In this document: positions 16,424 through 24,057 of the stretch, in pieces | Position numbering within the stretch: position 1 is the stretch's first letter | How the letters are laid out: each line of letters begins with the position of its first letter | Notes under the pieces: model-generated | What the model was told of the DNA's origin: nothing | Database searches by the model: none | The model's input: only the letters and a program-made list of their open reading frames with translations | Translations under genes and position numbers: made by a program | Assembly (NCBI RefSeq): GCF_014641555.1 | Contig: NZ_BMHY01000015.1 | Span: forward strand, 41,398-105,397 | Length of the DNA: 64,000 bases | Origin: Paenibacillus radicis (ex Gao et al. 2016) | GTDB lineage: Bacteria > Bacillota > Bacilli > Paenibacillales > Paenibacillaceae | Direction of reading: 5' to 3'

Positions 16424-16466
16424 TGCGGGACTGACGGCATTCAAAGTTTGGGCCGCCAGTCCCGCA
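16424..16466. terminator. Hairpin between convergent genes
   Basis: Ten-base stem TGCGGGACTG / CAGTCCCGCA with an inner GGC/GCC pair, between the importer ATPase and the HemD-like gene. There is no T-run on either side, so its terminator role is uncertain. Confidence 0.4.
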
Positions 16467-16510
16467 CCCCGACTCGCAACCGAGCAGAAGCGGCCTAAAG
16501 CTGAAATGAT

Positions 16511-17395
16511 TCAATCCATTATCACTCGCTGCGTCGTTGTATTCTGATAGTAACGCGCAAGCTCTATAATCATCGCGCCCATTCGTTCCTTCTCGGGTGC
16601 TACTACCCGCTCGATCCCCTCTTCCTTCAACGCTTCCGCCGTTATCCGGCCCACTGCAACTGCAATGACCCCATTACGAAAGCTTTCCTTTATATCCGAA
16701 TAGAGATTATTGCTTTTCACAAATTCAAAAAAATAACGCACCTGCACTGCCGTTGTAAAACAAACGGCATCTACCGCTCCTTCAACTATCTCCTGGCTAA
16801 GCTGATGGGATACATCGGGATCGGGAGCTACATGCCTGTACGGCAAAATAGCCTGTACATCCGCACCTTGTCTTTCAAAAAAAGCAACCAATTCCGGCAT
16901 CGGTTCGCCATGAAGCTGGATCGCAACGTCTTGGCCAGCAAATTGCTGACCTTGCAGCGCCCGGATTAATCCTTGTGTCGTTCCGTCTTCGTCTACAACA
17001 AGCGTCTGAATACCTTGCTGCTTCAGCAAACTAAACGTTTTATAGCCTCTTGCACCAACTTTGGCATGCCGCAGGATATCCAGCAGCCGATCCCGAACCC
17101 CTATTTTCTCTGCCTGCTCCATTAGAGCACTAAATCCTGTCCCTGTCGTGAAGATTGCCCAATCCGTGCCTCTGTCGGCCAATTGAAGCAGCTCTTGTTC
17201 CACTTCCCGCTCTTTCAGCATTAGCAAGCCCTGCTGCGGACGAACGAAAGCTTCGCCGCCTTGCCGCTCTATTATCTCACTAAGCTCCTGCAATTTACGG
17301 GAGCCTGCGATGACAACCCGTTTGCCTTCCAGCCCTCTAGCCACAGCGTTTCCCCCAAACGGCCCCAATTTTTTCTCGCCAATCATTTTAGACAT
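16511..17395 (-). CDS. Uroporphyrinogen-III synthase family protein (HemD-like)
   Basis: 294 residues of the HemD fold: two related lobes, the first with RVVIAGSRKLQELSEIIERQGG and the second with VDAVCFTTAVQVRYFFEF and the C-terminal VIAVAVGRITAEALKEEGIERV and PEKERMGAMI. HemD cyclises hydroxymethylbilane to the precursor of heme and siroheme. A gene outside a hem operon could supply siroheme or act as a regulator or a degenerate paralogue. Its promoter (17435-17494) shares a long-spaced direct repeat with the promoter of cysI, whose product needs siroheme. GAGGGAG precedes the ATG. Family certain, exact role inferred. Confidence 0.8.
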   Translation of the reverse strand: MSKMIGEKKLGPFGGNAVARGLEGKRVVIAGSRKLQELSEIIERQGGEAFVRPQQGLLMLKEREVEQELLQLADRGTDWAIFTTGTGFSALMEQAEKIGVRDRLLDILRHAKVGARGYKTFSLLKQQGIQTLVVDEDGTTQGLIRALQGQQFAGQDVAIQLHGEPMPELVAFFERQGADVQAILPYRHVAPDPDVSHQLSQEIVEGAVDAVCFTTAVQVRYFFEFVKSNNLYSDIKESFRNGVIAVAVGRITAEALKEEGIERVVAPEKERMGAMIIELARYYQNTTTQRVIMD

Positions 17396-17434
17396 ACACC
17401 AGACTCCCTCTCGCTGAATTCCAACTTAATCACT

Positions 17435-17462
17435 ATGATAAAAAAAACGGCAGCAAAACGAA
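17435..17462 (-). promoter_or_regulatory. Promoter of the HemD-like gene
   Basis: On the minus strand, TTCGTT (17462-17457), 16-base spacer, TATCAT (17440-17435). Directly upstream is a direct-repeat element (17463-17494). The layout is identical to that of the cysI promoter. Confidence 0.6.
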
Positions 17463-17494
17463 CCATCCAAAATCGGATGAATTACAGCCATCCA
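17463..17494 (-). promoter_or_regulatory. Direct-repeat element, HemD-like gene
   Basis: Plus-strand CCATCCA at 17463-17469 and again at 17488-17494, spacer 18 bases (TGGATGG-N18-TGGATGG as read by the gene). It touches the -35 box and starts 68 bases before the start codon. The same arrangement occurs at cysI. Confidence 0.7.
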
Positions 17495-17530
17495 CTTCTA
17501 TTGGGGCCAGCTATTGCACATGAATGGATG

Positions 17531-19054
17531 TCAGTTGAGCAGTTGTATAGAAAAATAGATTTGAAAACGCTCATCCCCATTTTCAAGCGTAATATCTGCC
17601 AGCTGTTTTATTTTGTTAATTCGGTAGAACAACGTATTGCGATGAATATTTAAAGCCTTCGCAGCCTCATTCGGGGAATCCGTATAATACAGATAATACT
17701 TTAGCGTTTCTACAAAAGCCGTCCCATGATTCCGATCCTCTTCCCTTAGCTTAATAACAGCGGGATGACAGAAATCAGCAATATCTTTCTCGGCAACAAT
17801 AAGTTCCGCCAGGAAATTAAGCATATGCTTTTCATATAAGCAAAAATCCAGATGCTTTCTTTGTGCATATTCGCCCGCCTTCAGCGCTTGTACATAATAT
17901 TTTCGGCTTTCGGACAATTTCTTGAAAGGCAGACTGACACCAGCAATTAAGGCGTTCACATGCAAATATTCGATAAACGCCGTATTCGATTTTCCCAAGA
18001 TAGCAGCACTGATTTCACGATCCATAAAAACAACCAGTCCGGTCTTGTAAATAATAAATCTGCCGCTCGGTATAAAAGATTGCAAGGAATGTACGATAAA
18101 GGGAGCTTTTCGTTCAAATGCATCGTTTTCCTCATGCGCAATTGTCATGATGTGATAGGTTTCATGCTTGGCCCACTTCAGATAGTTCAGTTGTGCCTCC
18201 ACTACTTCTTCATCATTAACCCTTTTATCCAGCAAATCTCTCAGAAAAAAATTAGGCATGAAATTTTTCCCGATATTGAAAAAATCGTTCTTTTGAAGTT
18301 CCGTGGACAATAATTTACCAAAATGCTCAATCAATCTAATATCACTCTGATTGAATGGCTTTCCCGCTTCAAATAATACCAATTGCGCAACCTCAATGCC
18401 CTGGATGTGAACCAAGGAAACCAGCGTCCCGTGCAAGTCATTTGATTTTTTCTCATAATAGGACAGTTCACTGTTGCGCAGACGACCCAGAAAATGATTG
18501 TCTTGAATAAACGAAATAATGCTGGCATCCAGATATTTCTCTCCGCTTGCTGTTTCACTCAAGGCAACAGCATCCGGTACGCCTTCGGACAATGCCAGAA
18601 TCATAAATTTGGTATCGTTCAGCAGCATTGGACGACCGAAAACGTCGCTGGCGGCTTGAATCAAATACTGCAGCCCCAAATTCGAATAGGAAGCATCAAA
18701 CAGCTTCTGCATATTTAACGCTATCTGTACCTCTTCCCCCATTATGGCTGAGACCGCATGAAAAAGCTCATAATGGCTCAAGGCAGATCCGGCTATACGA
18801 GCAAGATTGAGGTGCCCTGCCTCCAGATACGCTTGCGGAAGCTGTACATCCTCTATGCATATAAGGTTTATTTCTTGAACAGGCGGTGTCGCCGGAAGTA
18901 AGGATACAGGACCTATATAGAGGCAATCTGGCATAAAAAAAGCCTGTTCCCAGTTCAATAAGGAATAAGCATGAACTGATTTCAACTCATTCATAAAATG
19001 AACGGAATCGAAAGGGCCGCTATTCAAACGCCTTACCAGCTCGGACAGCTGCAT
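17531..19054 (-). CDS. PucR/CdaR-family transcriptional regulator
   Basis: 507 residues. The C-terminal PucR-type helix-turn-helix (about residues 450-505) is clear: LKYYLYYTDSPNEAAKALNIHRNTLFYRINKI. The middle holds a GAF-like and a GGDEF-like regulatory region, as in CdaR/PucR proteins that respond to purines or other small metabolites. The N-terminus is a PucR-1-like domain (INLICIEDVQLPQAYLE). GAGGAGGG five bases before the ATG at 19054 sets the start; the frame is open to 19087. It sits between the HemD-like gene and cysI on the same strand, so it is one candidate for the shared promoter element, but this is inference. Confidence 0.85.
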   Translation of the reverse strand: MQLSELVRRLNSGPFDSVHFMNELKSVHAYSLLNWEQAFFMPDCLYIGPVSLLPATPPVQEINLICIEDVQLPQAYLEAGHLNLARIAGSALSHYELFHAVSAIMGEEVQIALNMQKLFDASYSNLGLQYLIQAASDVFGRPMLLNDTKFMILALSEGVPDAVALSETASGEKYLDASIISFIQDNHFLGRLRNSELSYYEKKSNDLHGTLVSLVHIQGIEVAQLVLFEAGKPFNQSDIRLIEHFGKLLSTELQKNDFFNIGKNFMPNFFLRDLLDKRVNDEEVVEAQLNYLKWAKHETYHIMTIAHEENDAFERKAPFIVHSLQSFIPSGRFIIYKTGLVVFMDREISAAILGKSNTAFIEYLHVNALIAGVSLPFKKLSESRKYYVQALKAGEYAQRKHLDFCLYEKHMLNFLAELIVAEKDIADFCHPAVIKLREEDRNHGTAFVETLKYYLYYTDSPNEAAKALNIHRNTLFYRINKIKQLADITLENGDERFQIYFSIQLLN

Positions 19055-19274
19055 ATATACCCTCCTCAATGAATTGTGCTGCAGCACAATAATTACTTTC
19101 TAAAACTCCGTATATTTAAATTATAGCACATGGTTCCTGTACCACCGATTTTATATAATTTCTCCATAGAGCAAATATTCTTTACAAAAAAGGGGATGTC
19201 ATTCTAAGAGGATCCTAAAGTGAAATACGCTTATCCATTGTTCTATAATCCAATCTCGAAGAGGAGAAATCAAA

Positions 19275-19811
19275 ATGAAAACGATACTATGGGCGGGCTT
19301 GTCCGCCAACGGCAACTATTCGCAATCTGATTACGACCACGCGCCATCAGAAGCAGCGCTGTATAACTTTGGAGAATTCGTCAAGGAAGCCGGAAATTAT
19401 ATCGTTGGCCGCCGAACGTTTGAAGCGCTGCTGCGTAATCAGCCTGCTCCTTCATCGAAGGACAATGCGGCTGACCCTTTTGCGGGGATCGACATTGTCG
19501 TCATCTCAAGAAACTTTCAGGAATTGCCCGGCGTGAAAATCGTGGCGACCCCACAGCAAGCAATCGCTTATCTTCAGGAAAAAGGCCATTCTACTGCGCT
19601 TTTAGCCGGAGGCGTGACGCTTCACAACACGTTCCTTGAAGCAGGCCTTGTCGATGAGCTCATTCTTAATATTTCGCCTCTTCTGGAGGGCAAAGGCGTT
19701 AACCTGCTGCTCAACCAGGAACGCCCTGAACACAAAGAAATCAAGCTGCTTGATTTCAAATCCATCGGAAGTGACATCATTCAATTGCGTTATGCCATTA
19801 ACCCTGCTTAA
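19275..19811 (+). CDS. RibD C-terminal domain / dihydrofolate-reductase-like protein
   Basis: 178 residues of the RibD-C (DHFR-like) fold, which binds NADPH. Recognisable are WAGLSANGNY at the N-terminus, NYIVGRRTFEALL near residue 43, VVISRNFQELPGVKIVATPQQAIAYL and LAGGVTLHNTFLEAGLVDELILNISPLLEGKG. Stand-alone members are reductases of uncertain substrate. GAGGAGAAATCAAA precedes the ATG. It is the only plus-strand gene in this stretch and ends at a strong bidirectional terminator. Confidence 0.85.
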   Translation: MKTILWAGLSANGNYSQSDYDHAPSEAALYNFGEFVKEAGNYIVGRRTFEALLRNQPAPSSKDNAADPFAGIDIVVISRNFQELPGVKIVATPQQAIAYLQEKGHSTALLAGGVTLHNTFLEAGLVDELILNISPLLEGKGVNLLLNQERPEHKEIKLLDFKSIGSDIIQLRYAINPA

Positions 19812-19839
19812 CTTGCTCCAACATTATGAAAGAATCGCT

Positions 19840-19901
19840 AATAAACGAAATGGACGTCTTGCGCGCAAACCTTCGCACTGACGTCCGTTTCGTTTATTTT
19901 T
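19840..19901. terminator. Bidirectional terminator
   Basis: Nineteen-base arms (AATAAACGAAATGGACGTC and GACGTCCGTTTCGTTTATT with one mismatch) between the RibD-C gene and the 3' end of cysI, with T-runs on both strands. Confidence 0.9.
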
Positions 19902-19932
19902 CAATATGATACATCATCAGCCGCACTGTTCG

Positions 19933-21711
19933 TTAATGATGAAAATCCAGCCCTGAAGCAACCGGCTTGACTTCGCCTGCTCGGATGACAAAATCGCCAA
20001 AATGCTCGCCTGATAAACGCTCTTTGGCATAGCGGTTAATCAATGGCTTCAAATGCTCCAAGATCGCCTCTTCATTCAAGTTTTCCGCATATAATCTGCT
20101 CATTCTTTGCCCGATGAAGTCGGCACCCAGATATAAATTGTATCTTCCCGGCGATTTGCCAATCAAAGCAATCTCTCCGAGCACCGGCCTCGCGCAGCCA
20201 TTCGGGCAGCCCGTTATCCGGATGACGATTTCATCGTCCCGCAATCCCGCTTCATCTAATAGGCATTCAATCTTATCGAGCAGCGAAGGCAAATAGCGTT
20301 CCGCTTCAGCCATAGCCAGTCCGCATGTAGGAAAGGATACACAAGACATCGCATTCCGGCGGAGTGCCGATTGCTGCTTCCCGTCACTTAATCCGTATTG
20401 CTCCACCAGAGCAGCAATTTTATGTTTATTCCGGCTGGACACATTAGCAATGATTAAATTCTGGTTGGCTGTCAACCGGAAATCTCCTTTATGAATACGG
20501 GCAATCTCGCGCAGGCCGCTCATGAGCTTATAACCCGGATCGTCCTTGATTCGCCCGCTCATAATAAACAGCGTCAAGTGCCACATTCCGTCGCTCCCTT
20601 TAACCCAGCCGTACCGGTCTCCATGATGCTCAAAGTGATAGGGGAGCGGCTCCTCAAGAGCCCAGCCCATCCGTTCATGCAGCGTGGAAATAAACCAGTC
20701 CAACCCGTAGCGATCGATGGTATACTTGAATCTTGCATTTTTACGCACGGAACGATTTCCGTAATCGCGCTGGATCAGTACCGTTTTCTCGGCAACGTCA
20801 ATCACCTGCTCCGGCTTACAGAACCCGATGACCTTTGCCACTTGAGGATAGGTTTCCTTGTCGCCGTGCGTCATACCCATTCCGCCGCCTACAGCCACAT
20901 TAAACCCTTTCAGCTCTCCATCTTGTACAATGGCGATAAACCCCAGATCCTGCGAGAATACATCAATATCGTTCGACGGGGGAACGGCTACGCCAATTTT
21001 GAATTTACGCGGCAAATAAGCAGGACCATAAATAGGCTCTACCAGCTTTCCTTGCAGGCTGTCCGTTACTTTCTTATCATCGATCCATATTTCGTGATAG
21101 GCAGGCGTACGCGGTAATAAATGTTCGCTAAGTGCCCGCGCCCAGCCATATACCTCGGTATGGATATCGGACTGATTCGGGTTCGGGTTGCACATGACAT
21201 TACGGACTACGTCACCGCAGGCTGCTTTGGTCGTCATCAGCATATCGTTGACGGTTTTTATCGTTTGCTGCAAATTCCATTTCACGATACCGTGAAGCTG
21301 GAAAGATTGCCGCGTCGTTAGTCTTATCGTGTGATTGCCATACAATTGCGCAAGGTTATCCAGCGCCAAATATTGCTGCGGGGAAGCGACTCCGCCAGGC
21401 GCCAATACGCGCAGCATAAACTGATAGGAAGGCTCGAGCTTTTTCTTCTGGCGTTCATTGCGCTCGTCCCGGTCATCCTGCATGTAGCTGCCATGAAATT
21501 TCAGCAGCCGATTATCCTGCTCCGAGATCGATCCCGTAATCCGGTCCCGCAGACCGTCATAAATCGTACCGCGTAAATATTCGCTTTCCCGCTTCATATG
21601 CTCTACCTCACTTGGCGGTCCTGCCGGCGGTTTGACGGCGGGCGGCAAATCAGGCACTTTCAAAGTTGCTCCATACATTGAACGCACTTCATCCGCTTGC
21701 TTATTATCCAC
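19933..21711 (-). CDS. cysI: Assimilatory sulfite reductase hemoprotein (CysI)
   Basis: 592 residues. Siroheme and [4Fe-4S] enzyme that reduces sulfite to sulfide with six electrons. Two ferredoxin-like nitrite/sulfite reductase lobes are present; the cluster ligands are the cysteines of SCVSFPTCGLA and TGCPNGCARP near residues 450 and 500. The siroheme-region arginines LTTRQSFQLHG and the VVRNVMCNPNPNQ segment are intact. AAAGGTGG eight bases before the GTG at 21711 is the best start; 21723 is possible. The flavoprotein partner CysJ is not adjacent. The promoter shares an element with the HemD-like gene, and an Rrf2 regulator lies upstream. Confidence 0.9.
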   Translation of the reverse strand: MDNKQADEVRSMYGATLKVPDLPPAVKPPAGPPSEVEHMKRESEYLRGTIYDGLRDRITGSISEQDNRLLKFHGSYMQDDRDERNERQKKKLEPSYQFMLRVLAPGGVASPQQYLALDNLAQLYGNHTIRLTTRQSFQLHGIVKWNLQQTIKTVNDMLMTTKAACGDVVRNVMCNPNPNQSDIHTEVYGWARALSEHLLPRTPAYHEIWIDDKKVTDSLQGKLVEPIYGPAYLPRKFKIGVAVPPSNDIDVFSQDLGFIAIVQDGELKGFNVAVGGGMGMTHGDKETYPQVAKVIGFCKPEQVIDVAEKTVLIQRDYGNRSVRKNARFKYTIDRYGLDWFISTLHERMGWALEEPLPYHFEHHGDRYGWVKGSDGMWHLTLFIMSGRIKDDPGYKLMSGLREIARIHKGDFRLTANQNLIIANVSSRNKHKIAALVEQYGLSDGKQQSALRRNAMSCVSFPTCGLAMAEAERYLPSLLDKIECLLDEAGLRDDEIVIRITGCPNGCARPVLGEIALIGKSPGRYNLYLGADFIGQRMSRLYAENLNEEAILEHLKPLINRYAKERLSGEHFGDFVIRAGEVKPVASGLDFHH

Positions 21712-21754
21712 ACTTAGCGCCACCTTTCAACACAATTGTTCCAGCTTGCCTACT

Positions 21755-21782
21755 ATTATAAAAGTAAATAGACGAAGACAAA
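21755..21782 (-). promoter_or_regulatory. Promoter of cysI
   Basis: On the minus strand, TTTGTC (21782-21777), 16-base spacer, TATAAT (21760-21755). The direct-repeat element is immediately upstream, where an activator would contact RNA polymerase. Confidence 0.65.
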
Positions 21783-21814
21783 CCATCCAAACCGACAGAA
21801 ATACTCGCCATCCA
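21783..21814 (-). promoter_or_regulatory. Direct-repeat element, cysI
   Basis: Plus-strand CCATCCA at 21783-21789 and 21808-21814, spacer exactly 18 bases, starting 72 bases before the start codon. The spacing and position match the element at 17463-17494; the first eleven bases (AACCATCCAAA, from 21781) are the same in both. Confidence 0.7.
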
Positions 21815-21853
21815 TTCCTTTCCTCCGTCAGCTCTCCATGACAATGCACGCGA

Positions 21854-21891
21854 AATAGCCCGCCTCCTTCATCAGAAGAAAACGGGCTATT
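21854..21891 (-). terminator. Hairpin after the Rrf2 gene
   Basis: AATAGCCCG / CGGGCTATT with a 19-base loop, between the Rrf2 stop and the cysI promoter. The T-run is short. Confidence 0.55.
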
Positions 21892-21937
21892 CACTCCTCT
21901 TGCTAGAAATCAATCAGCCGACAAGCTGTTGTATCTT

Positions 21938-22360
21938 CTACATCTTACTCGCCAGATCCGTCGTAACCTGATCCAAAGTTAAAGCAGAGAGCTTGTTCTC
22001 CAGCGCCAGCTGCGCTTGTGAGAAGACATTTTCCAGCGATGACTGGATATTCCTCCCAACGGAGCAATCAGGATTCGGCTTATCATGGATTGCGAACAGT
22101 TCCTCTTGCCCGCCGCTTTGCACCGCACGGTAAATGTCCAGCAGCGTAATTTGATCCGTCGGACGGGAAAGCGAAGCGCCGGCAACCCCGGGGCTCGTCA
22201 GTACAAGTCCCGCTTTGCTCAGCATCCCCATTATCCGCCGGATGACGACGGCATTGGTATTCACGCTGCCTGCGATATATTCCGAGGTTAAGCGCGTATC
22301 CTTCATAAGTTCCAGTAACGATAGTATATGGACAGCAACGGCAAACCGGTTATTGTTCAT
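21938..22360 (-). CDS. Rrf2-family transcriptional regulator
   Basis: 140 residues. Winged-helix N-terminus (FAVAVHILSLLELM, LTSEYIAGSVNTNAVVIRRIMGMLSKAGLVLTSPGVAGASLSRP) typical of the Rrf2 family, closest in my recollection to YwnA-like members. There is a single cysteine (NPDCSVGRNI), not the three-cysteine cluster of IscR or NsrR, so an Fe-S sensor is unlikely. AAGGAGG precedes the ATG. Its promoter contains an inverted repeat (22414-22430) suited to autorepression. Being next to cysI it may influence sulfur assimilation, as the Rrf2 protein CymR does, but this is not shown. Confidence 0.9.
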   Translation of the reverse strand: MNNNRFAVAVHILSLLELMKDTRLTSEYIAGSVNTNAVVIRRIMGMLSKAGLVLTSPGVAGASLSRPTDQITLLDIYRAVQSGGQEELFAIHDKPNPDCSVGRNIQSSLENVFSQAQLALENKLSALTLDQVTTDLASKM

Positions 22361-22404
22361 CCCGCACGCCTCCTTGCTCGTAAGTCGCAGCTATTCATGT
22401 GACG

Positions 22405-22433
22405 ATTATAGTTACAACGGTTTTCGTTGTCAA
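22405..22433 (-). promoter_or_regulatory. Promoter and operator of the Rrf2 gene
   Basis: On the minus strand, TTGACA (22433-22428), 17-base spacer, TATAAT (22410-22405), a consensus promoter. The spacer contains the inverted repeat ACAACG-GTTTT-CGTTGT (22414-22430), a likely site for the Rrf2 protein itself. Confidence 0.8.
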
Positions 22434-22510
22434 TGCAGGAAGGCAGCCTTTCCATCCTCCTGCGATACCCGGTATTCCGATAGCACATCCTGATTATTTT
22501 AAATTTCCTA

Positions 22511-22540
22511 TTGACTGTTATCTGCCATAGATGATATTAT
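22511..22540 (+). promoter_or_regulatory. Promoter of the second tRNA-Leu
   Basis: TTGACT (22511-22516), 18-base spacer, TATTAT (22535-22540), placing the start about 16 bases before the tRNA. Confidence 0.7.
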
Positions 22541-22562
22541 ATTTTCTGTTGACACAACATAT

Positions 22563-22646
22563 GCGGTCGTGGCGGAATTGGCAGACGCGCTAGATTCAGG
22601 TTCTAGTGGTGTAACAGCCGTGGAGGTTCGAGTCCTCTCGACCGCA
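22563..22646 (+). tRNA. tRNA-Leu (anticodon CAG), second copy
   Basis: Acceptor arms GCGGTCG (22563-22569) and CGACCGC (22639-22645), discriminator A. The anticodon arm CTAGA-TTCAGGT-TCTAG is identical to that of the copy at 5720, giving CAG. The variable arm and the acceptor pair differ, and CCA is not encoded (TTA follows), so it needs CCA addition. A terminator follows directly. Confidence 0.95.
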
Positions 22647-22663
22647 TTAACTCTTGAATTTAT

Positions 22664-22708
22664 AAGCTCGTGAACTTGTTTTAATAACAGGTCACGGGCT
22701 TTTTTTCA
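22664..22708 (+). terminator. Terminator of the second tRNA-Leu
   Basis: AAGCTCGTGAACTTGTT pairs with AACAGGTCACGGGCTT (one bulge and G-T pairs), followed by a run of T. Confidence 0.8.
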
Positions 22709-22751
22709 TGCCAAAAAATAAATAAAACCTGTAAATCAGCAGCCGTTCCTT

Positions 22752-23033
22752 CTAAGGCAGCTTTTCAAATTTATTTTCCTGCGCATCAATTAATGCCATC
22801 TTGTAATTAAGTTTTTCCAGCGTTCTCATTAGAAGTGCTATTTGGTCTTCCACTTTCATTTTCTGATGTGCCAGCATATTTTTTCTGTCTGGCAAGGTGC
22901 TGTCTCCGCCTTTATAAAGCTCTATATATTGTTTGATTTCTGTCAAAGATAATCCTGTTGAACGAAGTGCTTGTACCGTTTCGATCCAATCGAGGTTATT
23001 GTCGCTATACGAGCGTATCCCATTCCGGTCCAT
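22752..23033 (-). pseudogene. MerR-family regulator lacking its DNA-binding N-terminus
   Basis: 93 residues starting MDRNGIRSYSDNNLDWIE, then LRSTGLSLTEIKQYIELYKGGDSTLPDRKNMLAHQKMKVE. This is the part of a MerR protein after the wing, with the coiled-coil dimer helix. The first 34 residues, which carry the helix-turn-helix, are missing here and appear instead on the opposite strand at 23175-23276. A good ribosome binding site (AAGAAGGAG) lies right before the ATG, so a truncated protein may still be made, but it could not bind DNA by itself. Confidence 0.8.
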
Positions 23034-23045
23034 CTCCTTCTTTAA

Positions 23046-23062
23046 GTTAGAGTTACTCTAAC
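23046..23062. promoter_or_regulatory. MerR-type operator palindrome
   Basis: GTTAGAG-TTA-CTCTAAC is the dyad usually found between the -35 and -10 boxes of promoters controlled by this MerR subgroup. A half site in TTGACTTAGAG remains at 23131-23141. The intact dyad now lies in front of the truncated MerR gene. Confidence 0.65.
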
Positions 23063-23174
23063 GAATTTTACGATCTTAACCCCGCCAAATCAAATGCTGC
23101 CCCTTATCAATTAAGGGTTAAAAAAGACGTTTGACTTAGAGCGGCTACCGCCCTGTAAGCTTACAGAGTAATTC

Positions 23175-23969
23175 ATGACGTATACAGTGAAGGAAGTTTC
23201 GCGAAAAATGGGCATTTCACCTTATACGCTGCGTTTTTATGAGAAGGAAGGTGTCCTTACCGATGTTGATCGGGATGTGAAGGTTACAAATCCAGCCAGC
23301 ATTGAGGCGGCAATTGCCGCAGGGACCGCCAGATTTGGCCGCATAGACGCCATTGTGAATAATGCTGGAGTCAGCGTTGTTTCGATTTTTGAAGCGACAC
23401 CTATGGATGTTGTCCGCCGCATTTTCGAAACCAATGTCTTCGGTGTCATGAATGTAATTCAAGCTATCACACCATACTTTCGCAATCAGGGGGGCGGAAC
23501 TATTGTCAATATCAGTTCAGGCGTCGGCTTTGCGACATCCCCTCTTCTAGCCGTCTATACTGCGACCAAGCATACAATTGAAGGATTGTCGGAATCGTTG
23601 TCATACGAGCTTGAATCGCAAAACATTGCCGTCAAGCTTGTAGAGCCAGGGGCTATACGGACAACGAACTTCACGGTAAACACCATGTCTGCGACCCAAG
23701 ACTTGTCCATTCCAGCCTCGTACCAAGCTTATTATGACCACATGATGCAATCGATGATGAATTATCCATTCGAAGATGCGGATGAAAATCAGGTCGCTGC
23801 CCAAATATACGCTGCTGCCTGTGATGAGTCGGATCGGCTGCGCTTTCTCGCAGGCCCGGATGCAGAAGAAATGGCCAAGCTGAGATGGTCTCAGTCTGAA
23901 GATCGGTACATGACTGTCATGCGAAATCATATGGGACAGACAGCATGGCGTAATAGCAATAAACAATAA
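23175..23969 (+). pseudogene. Chimeric frame: MerR N-terminus joined to truncated short-chain dehydrogenase
   Basis: 264 residues. Residues 1-34 (MTYTVKEVSRKMGISPYTLR... to DVDRD) are the helix-turn-helix start of a MerR regulator. From about residue 37 the protein is a short-chain dehydrogenase: TNPASIEAA, RIDAIVNNAGV, VNISSGVG, catalytic YTATK and the VEPGAIRT loop. The dehydrogenase lacks about its first 55 residues, including the TGxxxGIG cofactor loop, so it is probably inactive. The missing MerR remainder is on the opposite strand at 22752-23033. This points to an inversion with loss of the dehydrogenase start. Confidence 0.8.
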
Positions 23970-23994
23970 GCCGGATGACTCTAGTTCCAACAAC

Positions 23995-24036
23995 AGAGAA
24001 CCCCAACATAGTGCGGCCACAACGTTGGGGTTCTCT
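23995..24036. terminator. Bidirectional terminator
   Basis: AGAGAACCCCAAC / GTTGGGGTTCTCT, thirteen perfect pairs, between the chimeric frame and the convergent importer operon. Confidence 0.9.
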
Positions 24037-24057
24037 ATATTTATCTGTATGTTCTAG

